Below, piece by piece: positions 1 to 12,982 of a stretch of DNA of 64,000 nucleotides. Within the stretch, counting starts at the first letter, position 1. The number at the start of each line of letters is the position of its first letter. The DNA lies in the NCBI GenBank assembly GCA_951812325.1, contig OX638294.1, positions 4,502,859-4,566,858 on the forward strand, written 5' to 3'. The notes beneath the pieces are model-generated. The model was not told where the DNA came from. It worked only from the letters and a program-made list of their open reading frames with translations, and searched no databases. This DNA is from an uncultured Thermoanaerobaculia bacterium. Its GTDB lineage: Bacteria; Acidobacteriota; Thermoanaerobaculia; Multivoradales; Multivoraceae. A program made the translations under genes and the position numbers.

Positions 1-1332
1 CCTCCCGCCGTCGCGGAGGCGCCCGGCGCCTGCGGCGCCCTGGGCGACGAGACCCTGCGGGAGTTGCAGGACCAGCTGGCCGGTCAGAGCTTCGACCTTC
101 AGGCGGCCTGGAGCCGGGTCGAGGCAGCCGACGCCCGCGCTCGCGAGAGCGGCGCCTACCTCATGCCGCGTCTCGATGCTTCGCTCACCGGCAACGACCT
201 GACCTTTCCGAGCACCGGAGTCGTGAACCAGTTCCTGCTGCAGGGCGCGGCCTGGGACTCCAGTCTGGCGGCCAGCTTCGAGATCGATCTCTGGGGCAGG
301 TTGCGGAATCGCGAAGCGGCGGCCCTGCTGGATGCCCGGGCGAGCGTTCAGGATCTGCGCTCGTTGGCGATCAGCCTGTCGTCGGTGCTGGCGGAGGCTT
401 GGTTCGGCATCGTCGCGGAAAGAGAGCTGATCGCTCTTCTCGAGAGCCAGCAGCAGACGTCGGAGCGATTCCTCGAACTGACGCAGTTGCGGTTCGGCCA
501 GGGCCTGGGCCCGGCTCAGGACATTGGCCGCCAGCGCGAGCAGTTGCTGAGCCTGCAGGGGCAGATCGAACTGGCTCGGGGCCGGCTGGAGTCCCTGGAG
601 TTCCAGCTCGCGGTGCTCCTGGGTGGTTCCGAGCGCCGGACGCCGGTTTCCCCGACGGGCCTGGGACCGCTTCTGGCGGCAGCCGAGCGGCCCGGCCTGG
701 GCGTACCGGCCGAGTTGCTGGAACGGCGGCCCGATCTGCTGGCGGCCCGCCGCCGGGTCGAGGCGGCCGACCGGCGGGCGGCAGCGGCGGTCAAGGAGTG
801 GTTGCCCTCGCTGTCCCTGAACGCTCTTTTGACCGGGCGTGCGCTGGAGGTCGTCGACGTCCTGGATGACCTGGTACGGCAGATCGGCGGTAGCGCGTCG
901 CAGGCTCTCTACGGCGCCGGCGGACGGCGCGCTCGCATTGACCAGGCATACGCGGCGGCGGAGGAGAGTCTCTACGCGTACGCGCAGTCGGTGGTGGGCG
1001 CCGTCGGCGAGGTGCAGACGGCGCTTGCGGAGGGCCGGAGCACGCGCGAGCTCGTGGCGAACCTCCAGGAGCGGCTCGGGGAAGCGCGGCGGGTGCTGCT
1101 CCTGACCAGCGAGTCCTATCGCGAGGGCGCCACGGACTACCTGAACGTGTTGACCGCGCTACTCTCGCAACAGGGACTCGAGCAGGCCCTGATCGACGCG
1201 CGACGCCAGCAACTTGCCAGCCGGTTGCAACTGTGCCGCGCGCTCGGTTTCGCGCCGGGGACCTCGATTGACCGGCTGACCGTGCAACTGGCGGCGGGTC
1301 CGCAGACGGTCAGCCCGGGAGGAGCACGGTGA
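1..1332 (+). CDS. Outer-membrane efflux protein, TolC/NodT-OprM type (5' partial)
   Basis: Outer-membrane channel of an RND efflux pump. The frame is open from base 1, so the true start lies upstream; about 443 residues are visible. The sequence shows the duplicated helical repeats of OMF proteins, with the DLWGRLR signature near the first repeat and a long Ala/Arg/Glu-rich coiled coil. Near the end, an SYREGATDYLNVLTA segment matches the second repeat. The stop overlaps the GTG start of the adaptor gene by 4 bp, giving an OMF-adaptor-pump operon order. Substrate cannot be told. Family call is secure; the missing N-terminus would carry the lipoprotein or signal peptide. Confidence 0.9.
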   Translation, partial: PPAVAEAPGACGALGDETLRELQDQLAGQSFDLQAAWSRVEAADARARESGAYLMPRLDASLTGNDLTFPSTGVVNQFLLQGAAWDSSLAASFEIDLWGRLRNREAAALLDARASVQDLRSLAISLSSVLAEAWFGIVAERELIALLESQQQTSERFLELTQLRFGQGLGPAQDIGRQREQLLSLQGQIELARGRLESLEFQLAVLLGGSERRTPVSPTGLGPLLAAAERPGLGVPAELLERRPDLLAARRRVEAADRRAAAAVKEWLPSLSLNALLTGRALEVVDVLDDLVRQIGGSASQALYGAGGRRARIDQAYAAAEESLYAYAQSVVGAVGEVQTALAEGRSTRELVANLQERLGEARRVLLLTSESYREGATDYLNVLTALLSQQGLEQALIDARRQQLASRLQLCRALGFAPGTSIDRLTVQLAAGPQTVSPGGAR

Positions 1333-2680
1333 AGGGCAACATGATTCGAGCAGGCCTCGTGGCGCTGATTCTCGTGGTCGGCGTGGCCGTCGCGATGCAG
1401 ATCGTGCGGCTGCGGCCGGAGGCGGTGCAGACGCCGCCTGACGACTCGGGCGTTCTGGTCGAAGTGGCCGTCGTTAAACGCCTTCCCAGGCGCATCGATG
1501 TCGAAGCGCAGGGCACGGTGACGCCGGCGCAACGAGTCGTCGTGCAGCCGCAGGTGAGCGGACGCATCGCCGTCGTCGCGCCGGAACTCTCTCCGGGGAC
1601 CATCCTGCGCGAGGGCGACCTGATCTTCGCGATCGAGGACGCGGACTTCAAGCTCGCGGTCGCCCGGGCCACGGCCGCCGTATCCGAGTCGGCGGCGCAG
1701 TTGGAACTGGAGCAGGGGCGAGGCCGGGTCGCGGAGCGGGAGTGGGAGCTGTTCCAGGACGAACTCGATCCGGAGCAGATGGAGGCGTCGCTGGCGCTGC
1801 GGGAACCTCAGCTCCGCTCGCGGTTGTCGGCGGTCCAGACCGCTCGCGCCAACCTCGCGCGGGCGCGGCTCGACCTGGATCGCACGGTGGTGCGAAGCCC
1901 CTTCAATGCCGTCGTCCTCTCGGAGGCGATCGAGGTCGGACAGACGGTGACGCCCCAGAGCCAGACGGTCACGCTGGCGGGCACCGATGCGTTCTGGGTC
2001 CAGGCCGCGGTTCGCACGGAGGAACTCGATCAGATCCGGGTCCCCGTCCTTCACGGAGACGCTGAGGGTTCGCGCGCCCAGGTACGGCTCGATCCGGAGC
2101 AGGACGATGTCCTGCCGGGGCGCGTCGTCCGACTTCTCAGCGATCTCGACACCGCGGGTCGAATGGCGCGGGTACTGGTGGAGGTCAGAGATCCGCTCGA
2201 CCTCGAGGCCGGCGGAAGCGCATCCGGGAGGCGAGGACTCCTTCTTCTGGACAGCTACGTGGACATCCTGATCGAGGGCGCCGTCGTTCGCGAGCTGTTC
2301 GAGGTGCCCCGTGACTGGCTGAAGGAGGGCAACCGACTGTGGCTGGACAACGGGGGGCAGCTCGAAATGCGGCCGGTCGAGGTTGCGTGGCGCTTCGAGG
2401 ACAGCGTCTGCATCGAAAACGGCTTGAACGATGGGGAGACGGTCGTGACCAGTCGTCTCGCGACCCCGATCGCAGGGATGAAGCTGCGCCGGGTGGATGG
2501 CTCGTCGCCGATGGTCGCGTCGGACTTCCTGTCCGAGGGGAGTCGCTGGGATGTTTCGGCGTGGGAGACCGGCGCTGTGGGCGCCGTCGCGCGTTCGGCT
2601 CGACCAGGGTTGGCGGCCTCTGCGTCCCAACGGCGGGCCGAGGCGTCGCCGGAGCCCGCGCCCGTTAGCGAGGTGGCCCA

Positions 2681-2684
<4 letters not shown>
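1329..2684 (+). CDS. RND efflux periplasmic adaptor (membrane fusion protein)
   Basis: Adaptor linking the inner-membrane RND pump to the outer-membrane channel. The GTG start overlaps the previous stop (GTGA) and has a GGAGGA ribosome site a few bases upstream. An N-terminal membrane anchor (about residues 5-23) is followed by a lipoyl-like half (VVVQPQVSGRI, then EGDLIFAIED), an alpha-hairpin rich in Ala/Glu/Arg, a second lipoyl half (VVRSPFNAVVLS) and beta-barrel/proximal domains. The 451 residues fit the HlyD/AcrA-type family. The last 50 residues are a Pro/Ala/Ser-rich tail of low complexity. It overlaps the pump gene by 4 bp (ATGA). Confidence 0.9.
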
Positions 2685-5959
<3,275 letters not shown>

Positions 5960-5989
5960 AGCGGGTTAGCGCCCAGGCGACTTTGAGCC

Positions 5990-6718
5990 GTGGACGACCT
6001 GGTGCGTGCGTGCGAGCCGCTCTGGCCTCGCGGCATCTCGATCTTCCTCTCGCACGAAGCGCGATTCCGAAATCCGCTGGCGCCGGCCGATCGCGAAGCG
6101 CTGTCGGAGTCGGAGTCGGCCACAGATCCTGCTGTTGTCGCGGTCGTGGCCGACGAGTTGCCAAGCCGCCTCGACCGGCTTGAGCGGGGCACGTACTTCC
6201 CGGTTCCCCTGGCGCGCGCGGTGGCTGCCGGCCGCGCTTTCGACGACGCCCTGATGTCGTTCCACTATCCGCCGATTCAGGTCGACGCCGACCGGCGCTG
6301 GGTCTGGAAGGGCCGTTCGGTGGCCGACCGCATCCGGCGGTTCTTCATTCAGCACATCGGATACGAGCCGGCGCTCGGCGTCTGGTTCGTGGAGTACCGC
6401 GTCAACGACGGCTGGTGGGACAAGTGCTATCTCGATTGCGAGACGACGCCGCTCGTCGCGGTTCAGATGCGGGAGGACGCCGACGCCGGTGAAGGCGGGG
6501 TCATCGCCGACCTGAACAACGGCGAGAGCGACGCCCTCGATCCCGATTCACTCCGCCTCGACAAGGACGAGCGGTTGTTCGCGTCCTCGGTCCGGCATGG
6601 CCTGGTCGAGATCGCGGACGCCCCCCGCTTTGCGTTGCTGCGGACTGTTTCGGATGATCTCCGGACTGTGGAGTTCGCCGGGGCCCGGCGAACCCTCCGC
6701 TGGCCGGACTCCGACTGA
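5990..6718 (+). CDS. Conserved hypothetical protein, UPF0598/DUF4505-like
   Basis: A 242-residue soluble protein starting at GTG, 30 bp after the efflux pump. I see no signal peptide or membrane segment. The middle (FHYPPIQVDADRRW, then WVWKGRSVADRIRRFF, YEPALGVWFVEYR, CYLDCETTPLVAVQ) resembles the UPF0598/DUF4505 family, known from animal mitochondrial proteins such as C8orf82. There a displayed tyrosine/aspartate strand, an RF-F segment and a CxxRPV-like strand occur in the same order. The resemblance is from memory of family pattern and was not tested. No function is known for that family. It may be cotranscribed with the efflux operon, but no ribosome site stands out. Confidence 0.55.
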   Translation: MDDLVRACEPLWPRGISIFLSHEARFRNPLAPADREALSESESATDPAVVAVVADELPSRLDRLERGTYFPVPLARAVAAGRAFDDALMSFHYPPIQVDADRRWVWKGRSVADRIRRFFIQHIGYEPALGVWFVEYRVNDGWWDKCYLDCETTPLVAVQMREDADAGEGGVIADLNNGESDALDPDSLRLDKDERLFASSVRHGLVEIADAPRFALLRTVSDDLRTVEFAGARRTLRWPDSD

Positions 6719-6860
6719 GCGCCCTGGAGATCAAGAGTCCGCGCGCCAGAACCATCCCGTTCGCAACCGCGTAGAGAGCCACACCGCGGCAACGGCGCAG
6801 CCTCGGATCGCCGCGAAGGCGCCTGGACTCACGGTGCTGCGTTGCTGCCCCTTGGACCTC

Positions 6861-9644
6861 CTACCCCTCGACAACGTTGCCGTCCGCGTCGAGGAACCTC
6901 ATCTCACCGAGCCCCAGCGCTCTGACCTTCTCCTCGATCCGGACGCGGTCGCCGACCACGATCCAGACCAGGTTGTCCGGCTGGAGCACCCGGTCCGCCT
7001 CGGCGCTTATGTCGGAGAGGCCTACGCCTCGCACGTTGTCGGCGAAGGTGTCCCAGTAGTCGTCCGGCAGGTTGAAGCGGGTCATCTCGATGATGCTCGC
7101 CATCACCGCGCCGTTCGTCTCCCAGCGCCCGGGCAGGGTCAGCGTGTTCTGGTCCGTCACCTTGGCCAGTTCGTCCGCGGTCGCCGGCCTGCTGCCGCCG
7201 CTGCGGATGCCCCGAATCTCGTTGTCGATCTCGGCCATCGACTCGGCGGTCCGGTCCGTCTGGACCGGCGCGAAGACGTAGTAGGGCCGCTGCCCCGCGG
7301 CGTCGAGAAGGATCGCCCGGGCGCCGTACGACCAGCCCTTGTCCTCGCGCAGGTTCAGGTTGATCCGCGAGGTGAAGCCGCCGCCCAACATGTCGTTCAT
7401 CGCCTCGATCCGGAGGTTCGCGGGATCCCCCTTCGGCGGCGCTACCTGGCCGGCGAAGATGATCGACTGCGCGGAATCGGGCCGGTCGATCAGGTAGACG
7501 ACCGTCTCGGGCTGCGCGGGGACCTCGGCCAGGTTCTTGGCCGGCACGTCGCCCGCCTCCCAGCTCGCGAAGCGGGATTCGACCGCCGGCAGCAGGTCGC
7601 CCATCGCGATGTCGCCGACGACGACGAGCGTCGCGTTGTTCGGCTTGAACCAGGTGTCGTGGAAGGAGCTCAGCGAGTCGAGGCCGAGTTCGCTCACCGA
7701 CTGCTCGGTCCCCGATCCGGTCAGGGGATTGCTGTAGGCGTGGCCGTCGCCGTAGAGGATGCGCGGCAGGACGCGCTGGGCCATGGACACCGGCTGGACC
7801 TTCTCTCGGCCAATCCCGGCGAGCTGCTGCTGTTTCAGGCGATCGAACTCGTCCTCGGGGAAGGAGGGATTCAGGACGACATCGGCGAACAGGTCGAGCG
7901 ATTCGTCGAGATTCGAGGTGAGTGCGCTCATCGAAACGCTCGACGCGTCCAGGTTGGAACCGGCGCCGAGCGTGGCGCCCAGGGTGTCGAGTGCGTCCGA
8001 GATCTCGAGCGCGTCGCGGGACATCGTCCCCTCGTCGAGCATCGCCATCGCCATCCGCGCAGTGCCGGGGAGGGCGAACTGGTCCGAGGCGTAACCGGCG
8101 TCGAGCAGCAGGGTGAAGTTGACGACGGGCACCGCGTCGCGCTGGGCCAGGATCACCTTGAGGCCGTTGTCGAGTTCAGCGGTTTCACGCGCCGGGAAGC
8201 TGGCCTGAGGGAACTCGGTGACCTCGGGCGGGCCGGAGGAGCGGTCGAGGGTGCTGTCCGTCGTGGTGTAGGTGGCGTAGGGCCTGACCTCGACGGTCAG
8301 GACGCCGTCGCCCAGCCACTCGACTGCCGCGCCGTGGACGTCCGAGACGGTTGCGGTCAGCAGGTTCTCCTGCTGCTGTTTGTGGCCGTCCGGGCTGCCG
8401 AGATAGACCTCGCTGGCGGCGAGGACATCGGACTTGCCGCCGAAGCCGCCGATCCGTTCGACGCCGCGAACGAAGCTCGCCCGCTGGCTGGCCTGGGCGC
8501 GTGCGAGTTCCTCCGCGGTCGGCCCCGACGCGAGGAAGGCCTGGAGCTCCTCCTCGAGCACGGCTTCCACCTCGGCCAGATCCTGGCCGGGTTGGGCGGT
8601 GGCGAAGACGAGGAACATGCTGCCGAACTCGCGGGCCAGAACGAACGCCCCGACGTCGGTCGCGATCTGGTCGTCGTAGACCATGCGCCGGTAGAGGCGG
8701 GAGCTCTTGCCGACGCTCAGGACGTCGCTGGCCAGCGAGAGGTTATCGACGGATTCGTCCTTCACCGTGGCGACGTTCCAGACCTTGTAGACCCGGGCCT
8801 GCGGAACCCGGTCCTGGAGGATGATCCGGCTCGGTTCGCTGCGGCGCGCGAGCTGGACGTCGGTCTTGATCAGAGGCGGCCCCGATGGAATGTGGCCGAA
8901 GTACTTCTCGACCCGTGCCTTGACGTCCTCGGCCTCGACGTCGCCGGCGACCACCAGGACCGCGTTCGCGGCGCCGTACCAGGTGTCGAACCACTCGTGC
9001 ACGTCGGCGAGCGAGGCGGCGTTCAGGTCCTCCATCGAGCCGATCGTCGAGTGGTCGTAGGGGTGGCCGTCCGGATAGGTGTTCTCGAAGATGGTCAGGA
9101 AGACCTTGCCGTAGGGCTGGTTCTCGCCCTGGCGCTTCTCGTTCTGGACCACGCCGCGCTGCTCGTCGAGTCTGGCCTGGTCGACGGCCGCGCGCATGTG
9201 GCCCATCCGGTCGGACTCCATCCAGAGCGCCATGTCGAGCGCGGTCGTCGGCACGACCTGGAAGTAGTTCGTGCGGTCCTGGTTCGTCGTCCCGTTCATG
9301 CCGGTCGCGCCGACGCGGTCGAAGGGCTTGAAGTAGTCGTCGTTGAAGTGCTCGCTGCCGTTGAACATCAGGTGCTCGAACAGGTGCGCGAAGCCGGTCT
9401 TGCCGGGCTTCTCGTCGCCGGCGCCGACGTCGTACCAGACGTTGACCGCGACGATCGGCGCCTTGCGGTCCTCGTGGACGATGAGGCGCAGGCCGTTGTC
9501 GAGGACGTACTTCGTGTACGGGATGTCGACGACATCGGCGGTCCCGGCGGAAGGGTCGGACGACGGGCCGCCGGCCGGCCCCTCGCAGGCGGCGGCGAAG
9601 ATCAGAAGAAAGATGGCGATGGTGGCCTGAAGCAGTCGATTCAC
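6861..9644 (-). CDS. M16 family zinc metallopeptidase, two-domain lipoprotein
   Basis: Pitrilysin-type peptidase of 927 residues, predicted lipid-anchored: signal peptide with lipobox FAAAC, lipidated Cys20. The N-terminal half carries the inverted zinc motif HLFEH (H87, E90, H91), with a downstream glutamate in VVQNEK (about E169) as third ligand. The second M16 half starts around residue 480 (LDAGYASDQFALPGTARM) and lacks HxxEH, as usual for the non-catalytic half of fused M16 proteins. Such proteins degrade peptides in the periplasm or at the cell surface; the substrate is unknown. It is transcribed alone, convergent with the 5990 gene and followed by no operon partner. Confidence 0.92.
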   Translation of the reverse strand: MNRLLQATIAIFLLIFAAACEGPAGGPSSDPSAGTADVVDIPYTKYVLDNGLRLIVHEDRKAPIVAVNVWYDVGAGDEKPGKTGFAHLFEHLMFNGSEHFNDDYFKPFDRVGATGMNGTTNQDRTNYFQVVPTTALDMALWMESDRMGHMRAAVDQARLDEQRGVVQNEKRQGENQPYGKVFLTIFENTYPDGHPYDHSTIGSMEDLNAASLADVHEWFDTWYGAANAVLVVAGDVEAEDVKARVEKYFGHIPSGPPLIKTDVQLARRSEPSRIILQDRVPQARVYKVWNVATVKDESVDNLSLASDVLSVGKSSRLYRRMVYDDQIATDVGAFVLAREFGSMFLVFATAQPGQDLAEVEAVLEEELQAFLASGPTAEELARAQASQRASFVRGVERIGGFGGKSDVLAASEVYLGSPDGHKQQQENLLTATVSDVHGAAVEWLGDGVLTVEVRPYATYTTTDSTLDRSSGPPEVTEFPQASFPARETAELDNGLKVILAQRDAVPVVNFTLLLDAGYASDQFALPGTARMAMAMLDEGTMSRDALEISDALDTLGATLGAGSNLDASSVSMSALTSNLDESLDLFADVVLNPSFPEDEFDRLKQQQLAGIGREKVQPVSMAQRVLPRILYGDGHAYSNPLTGSGTEQSVSELGLDSLSSFHDTWFKPNNATLVVVGDIAMGDLLPAVESRFASWEAGDVPAKNLAEVPAQPETVVYLIDRPDSAQSIIFAGQVAPPKGDPANLRIEAMNDMLGGGFTSRINLNLREDKGWSYGARAILLDAAGQRPYYVFAPVQTDRTAESMAEIDNEIRGIRSGGSRPATADELAKVTDQNTLTLPGRWETNGAVMASIIEMTRFNLPDDYWDTFADNVRGVGLSDISAEADRVLQPDNLVWIVVGDRVRIEEKVRALGLGEMRFLDADGNVVEG

Positions 9645-10031
9645 TGGCAGTGCTCCTCCTTGAGCTTGGGGGCTGGTCCGGCCATTCTGGGGGCGGCGGG
9701 GCGGCTCGGTCCCGACCGATAGCCTATCGTCCCCTCAAGGGCCTGGCAGGGTCTTTGGGCGGTTGGCGGCAGGACCATTCCAAAGTCCGACGCTTCGCGC
9801 CGCGTGTGGGCAGGGTACCCATGTTGCCGAGAGTATAGAGTCGTGCCAGCACCGATCTTCCCATCCAGGAGTGGTTCCCGCACCTCGGACATCGGAGTTC
9901 CCGTGAGCGTACTGCCGTAGTCGAACGTGACGGCAACTAACAAGCCGGTCGGGATCGAGCGGTGGCCGGGCGACAGGCTGCCAGGAACGATCCGCGGCGA
10001 CTCTCGGAGACACGTCGAGTTGGTCCCGTAG
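9645..10031. other. Intergenic region, upstream of the M16 gene
   Basis: 387 bp between the M16 start and the helicase stop, both on the minus strand. It should contain the M16 promoter. A TATACT box reads on the minus strand about 190 bp upstream of the start, but without a convincing -35 partner. Several overlapping open frames exist, none with a recognisable protein pattern. Confidence 0.4.
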
Positions 10032-12686
10032 TCATGCGTTCCCCGTGTACTCGCACGGCGGCTCGGAGTTGTAGGCGCTGCATGCCGGGAAACGGCCGTA
10101 CGGTCCGTCGCGGAAACAAAGCACGCCTCGCCCGCAGCGGGGGCACAGCGGAGACTCCTCGCCGCAGCCCGGCGACGAGCAGACGGCCACACCCGGCTTC
10201 GGCACCAGGAACCCCTCCCCGCAGGCGTGGCAGCCGGGAGCAAGGAAGGTGCAGTGCGGGTGGTTCGTGCACCGCAGGTTCTTCTCGGTCTGCGAAGGGA
10301 CCAGGAGGCCTTCGCAGAGGGGACACGCCGGCGCCCCATCGTGCGGGAAGACGCCCAGCTGACGAAGAGGCGCCGTGGGCGCCGCCTCCCGGCTGCTGCC
10401 GCCGTCGGCCTCCAGCAGTTCGCGCACGAACGGAGACGGGTTCCGGCGATCGACGATCAGGTACGTCCCGCGCTTCGCTCTCGTGGCGGCCACATAGAAG
10501 AGCCGTCGTTCCTCGCCGTGAGGCAGAGCCGCCTTGGCGGCGGGCAGCACCATCCGCAGTACCGGGTCGTCCTGCTTGCGCGAGGGGAAACCCCGGTTGC
10601 TCAGGTCGAGCACGATGCCGTAGTCCGCTTCAAGGCCCTTGGCGCCGTGAACCGTGCTGAAGTCGACCGGCGGATTCCGGCTGCCCCGCGGCTCGGGGAC
10701 GTCGGCACGGCTACGGCGGTACCGGCCCAGCGCGAGGACCGATGGGCCGTCCACGGTACCGCTGCCCCCGCGGATACTCCGCAGCTCGATGTCCTCGATC
10801 GCCTGAACGATCCCGTCGCTCTGGCGCCTGGGCTCGACCGGAATCACGGTGATGCCTTCATCGGCGCCGTTGCTCGCACTGCGTACCTCCCTCCGGGTCT
10901 GCGCCGGGTTGCGTTGCACGAAGGCGGAGGTGGGACCCAGGATGCCGGGGCCATGGCGGAAAGTCAGGCTGAGCGGGCGCTCCCGGACGTGGCCGAGGTG
11001 GTCGCCGCACTGCCGAAGCAGACTGACGTCGCTGCCGGCGAAACGGTAGATCGACTGCCAGTCGTCACCGACCAGGAAGAAGGCGGTCTCAGGCGCCTTG
11101 AGGCCCTTGAGCAGACGCATGCGGGCGGCGGAGATGTCCTGGAACTCGTCGACCAGGACGTGGCTGTAGTGTGACGTCCACTTCCCGCCCTCAAGCATCC
11201 GGGCCGCCCGAATGATCAGGTCGTTGAAGTCGAGTGCATTCTCTTCCTCGAGGGCTGCTTCGTAGCGGTCGCGAATCGGTTCGAACAGGGTGAGGAATGC
11301 CAGGTTCCTGAGCTTTGCGTCGCTCGCCCGGGCACGGCGTCTGAGTTCGCTTCTGGACAGCCCGGCGCCCCGGGCGTGCTGGAGGAAAGTCTCGATCAGG
11401 TTCGCGATGCCGGAGATCGTCGTGCCGCGAAGCTGCCGAACCAGTGCTTCGAACGGGACGGTACGCAGCTTCACTCCCGCCTTGAGCAACTCGCTTTGCA
11501 GGTGGTTGCGCCAGACGCCGGCCTGGAACTGCCAACTGTACGTCTCGATGAGCCGCGTGCCGTGTTTCCTGTGGATGTCTCGCTTCCACCGAACCCCGGC
11601 TTCGTAGTCCCGGAAGTGTGGCGGAGCGTTGCCGGCCCGGTCCAGGGCAAAGTGTTCGAGGTAGAGGTCCTGGTCTGGAAGAAAGAAGTCCGGTTCGTAC
11701 TGCCGGTGCCGTTTGGTGGCCGTGGGGGCCCGAAAGTTCGCCTCGTACTCAAACGTCACCCCGTTCGCGGACAGGAAGTTCGCGATCTTGAGTTCCTCGA
11801 GACTCTTGACCTGGTCGCCGCTCAGCGTTCGCAGTTCAAGCCCGCGGACGAAGTCGTAGTACTCCTGGCTGGTCTCGAAGTCGAAAGGAGAGCGATACTC
11901 GGTGCTGAAGTAGGCGATGAACTCGGCGAGCACCTCGGGCATGCCGCGTAGCCAGCGGTCGATCGCCTTGTGTAATCGCGTCTTGTCCGTCGCGAAGGTC
12001 GAGATTGTCGGGGCCGCCTCGACATCGGCGATCACTTTCCGACCGAAGCTGTGGAAGGTCCTGACCTCGACGTCTTCCAGATCGGCCGGGAGCCGTTCGC
12101 GAATCTCCTGCACCGCCTTCTTGTTGAAGGCGAGCACCAGAATTCGCCACGGGCTTGCGCGGTTGCTGCGCACGAGGTGCGCGACCTTTGCCGTGATCAC
12201 GGCCGTCTTGCCGGAGCCAGCGCCAGCGAGCACCAGGGTGACATCCTCGTCGGTCGCGACGGCCTCGGCCTGCTCGTCGGTCGGTGGATGGTCGGTTACG
12301 CCTCGGGCGGCCTGCCTGACCTCTGCCGTGCGGCTGGCGACGAAGCGATCATTGGCCGCCTGACGGGAAGCCTCGAATCGCTTCTTCGTCGCGCCGACCG
12401 TCTTGAGGACACCGAGCGCCGCGAGGGAACGGTCGTCAAGCAGGATGCGGACCAAGACCGAACGACAATCCCGAAGGACTCCCGCGTTCTTCGCAAGCAG
12501 GCGTGCAGCGATCGAATGCCGGAGGTAGCGTGTGCCGTCGAATGCGCGGCTCGTTTCCCCGGCGCATTCAATGAGGCGCGGAGCAATCGTCTCTTCGACT
12601 TGTCGAGCGCCGGATCTCCATCCGATACGCAAGAGCGCCGCCAGAACACGGCGTGCGCTGGCCTTGACGGCTGGCAAAGCACTCAC
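10032..12686 (-). CDS. UvrD/helicase IV-like superfamily 1 helicase with nuclease-like insert, zinc fingers and HicA-like N-terminus
   Basis: Superfamily 1 DNA helicase, 884 residues from the GTG that overlaps the hicB-like stop (GTGA). Motif I is AGAGSGKT, motif II DEFQDIS, motif III VGDDWQSIYRFAG, motif V GAKGLEADYG and motif VI AATRAKR. Between motifs Ia and II lies an insert of the type seen in helicase IV relatives (FLSANGVTFEYE, YEPDFFLPDQDLYLEHF, HGTRLIETYSW) with a PD-(D/E)xK-like pattern. The C-terminus has three cysteine clusters like topoisomerase I zinc fingers (CPLCEG, CHACGEGF, CPRCGRG). The first 25 residues (ALPAVKASARRVLAALLRIGW) look like a HicA toxin rather than a helicase. 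A later internal start, such as the GTG before LVRILLDDRSL, is possible. The open frame extends far upstream, but that part is antisense to other features. Confidence 0.85.
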   Translation of the reverse strand: MSALPAVKASARRVLAALLRIGWRSGARQVEETIAPRLIECAGETSRAFDGTRYLRHSIAARLLAKNAGVLRDCRSVLVRILLDDRSLAALGVLKTVGATKKRFEASRQAANDRFVASRTAEVRQAARGVTDHPPTDEQAEAVATDEDVTLVLAGAGSGKTAVITAKVAHLVRSNRASPWRILVLAFNKKAVQEIRERLPADLEDVEVRTFHSFGRKVIADVEAAPTISTFATDKTRLHKAIDRWLRGMPEVLAEFIAYFSTEYRSPFDFETSQEYYDFVRGLELRTLSGDQVKSLEELKIANFLSANGVTFEYEANFRAPTATKRHRQYEPDFFLPDQDLYLEHFALDRAGNAPPHFRDYEAGVRWKRDIHRKHGTRLIETYSWQFQAGVWRNHLQSELLKAGVKLRTVPFEALVRQLRGTTISGIANLIETFLQHARGAGLSRSELRRRARASDAKLRNLAFLTLFEPIRDRYEAALEEENALDFNDLIIRAARMLEGGKWTSHYSHVLVDEFQDISAARMRLLKGLKAPETAFFLVGDDWQSIYRFAGSDVSLLRQCGDHLGHVRERPLSLTFRHGPGILGPTSAFVQRNPAQTRREVRSASNGADEGITVIPVEPRRQSDGIVQAIEDIELRSIRGGSGTVDGPSVLALGRYRRSRADVPEPRGSRNPPVDFSTVHGAKGLEADYGIVLDLSNRGFPSRKQDDPVLRMVLPAAKAALPHGEERRLFYVAATRAKRGTYLIVDRRNPSPFVRELLEADGGSSREAAPTAPLRQLGVFPHDGAPACPLCEGLLVPSQTEKNLRCTNHPHCTFLAPGCHACGEGFLVPKPGVAVCSSPGCGEESPLCPRCGRGVLCFRDGPYGRFPACSAYNSEPPCEYTGNA

Positions 12687-12889
12687 GCGGCGGCAAACCG
12701 GATGGTGGTCGCCCCGGCCAGGGGCTCGCCTTGCTCCATCCGCTCGGCGACCACGCGAAGAGCCAACGCCTTTGTTCGCCTCATCGCGTCTTCGCGGCTC
12801 TCCCCGTAGGCCATGACGCCTGCGAGTTCGGCGACCTCCGCAATCCAGCGGCCGTCGTCCTCGCGCTCTGTTTCGATGGTCAGTCGCAT
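12683..12889 (-). CDS. HicB-like antitoxin (short form)
   Basis: 68-residue protein with the partial RNase H-like fold of short HicB antitoxins: RLTIETEREDDGRWIAEV, AGVMAYGESREDAMRR, then an amphipathic helix ending in AAA. There is no added DNA-binding domain, as in the short HicB group that pairs with YcfA/HicA toxins. ATG start with a purine-rich GGGAGC upstream. Its TGA overlaps the GTG of the next gene by 4 bp, the usual hicB-hicA junction, yet the next gene is a helicase whose first residues look like HicA. It may neutralise a toxin encoded elsewhere or be a relic. Confidence 0.8.
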   Translation of the reverse strand: MRLTIETEREDDGRWIAEVAELAGVMAYGESREDAMRRTKALALRVVAERMEQGEPLAGATTIRFAAA

Positions 12890-12982
12890 CAGCCGCTCCC
12901 TGACTCGTCAGCTCGGACTGTACCAACACCCGGGAACGGCGGTCTCGCCCCCAGGACCCAGTGGCGCCGGCAAGGCGATTGC

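Noticed and set aside
6597..9722. Plus-strand open frame of about 1040 codons opposite the M16 peptidase
   Set aside because: It mirrors the codon structure of the M16 gene, which has clear motifs and a lipobox; the opposite frame has none.
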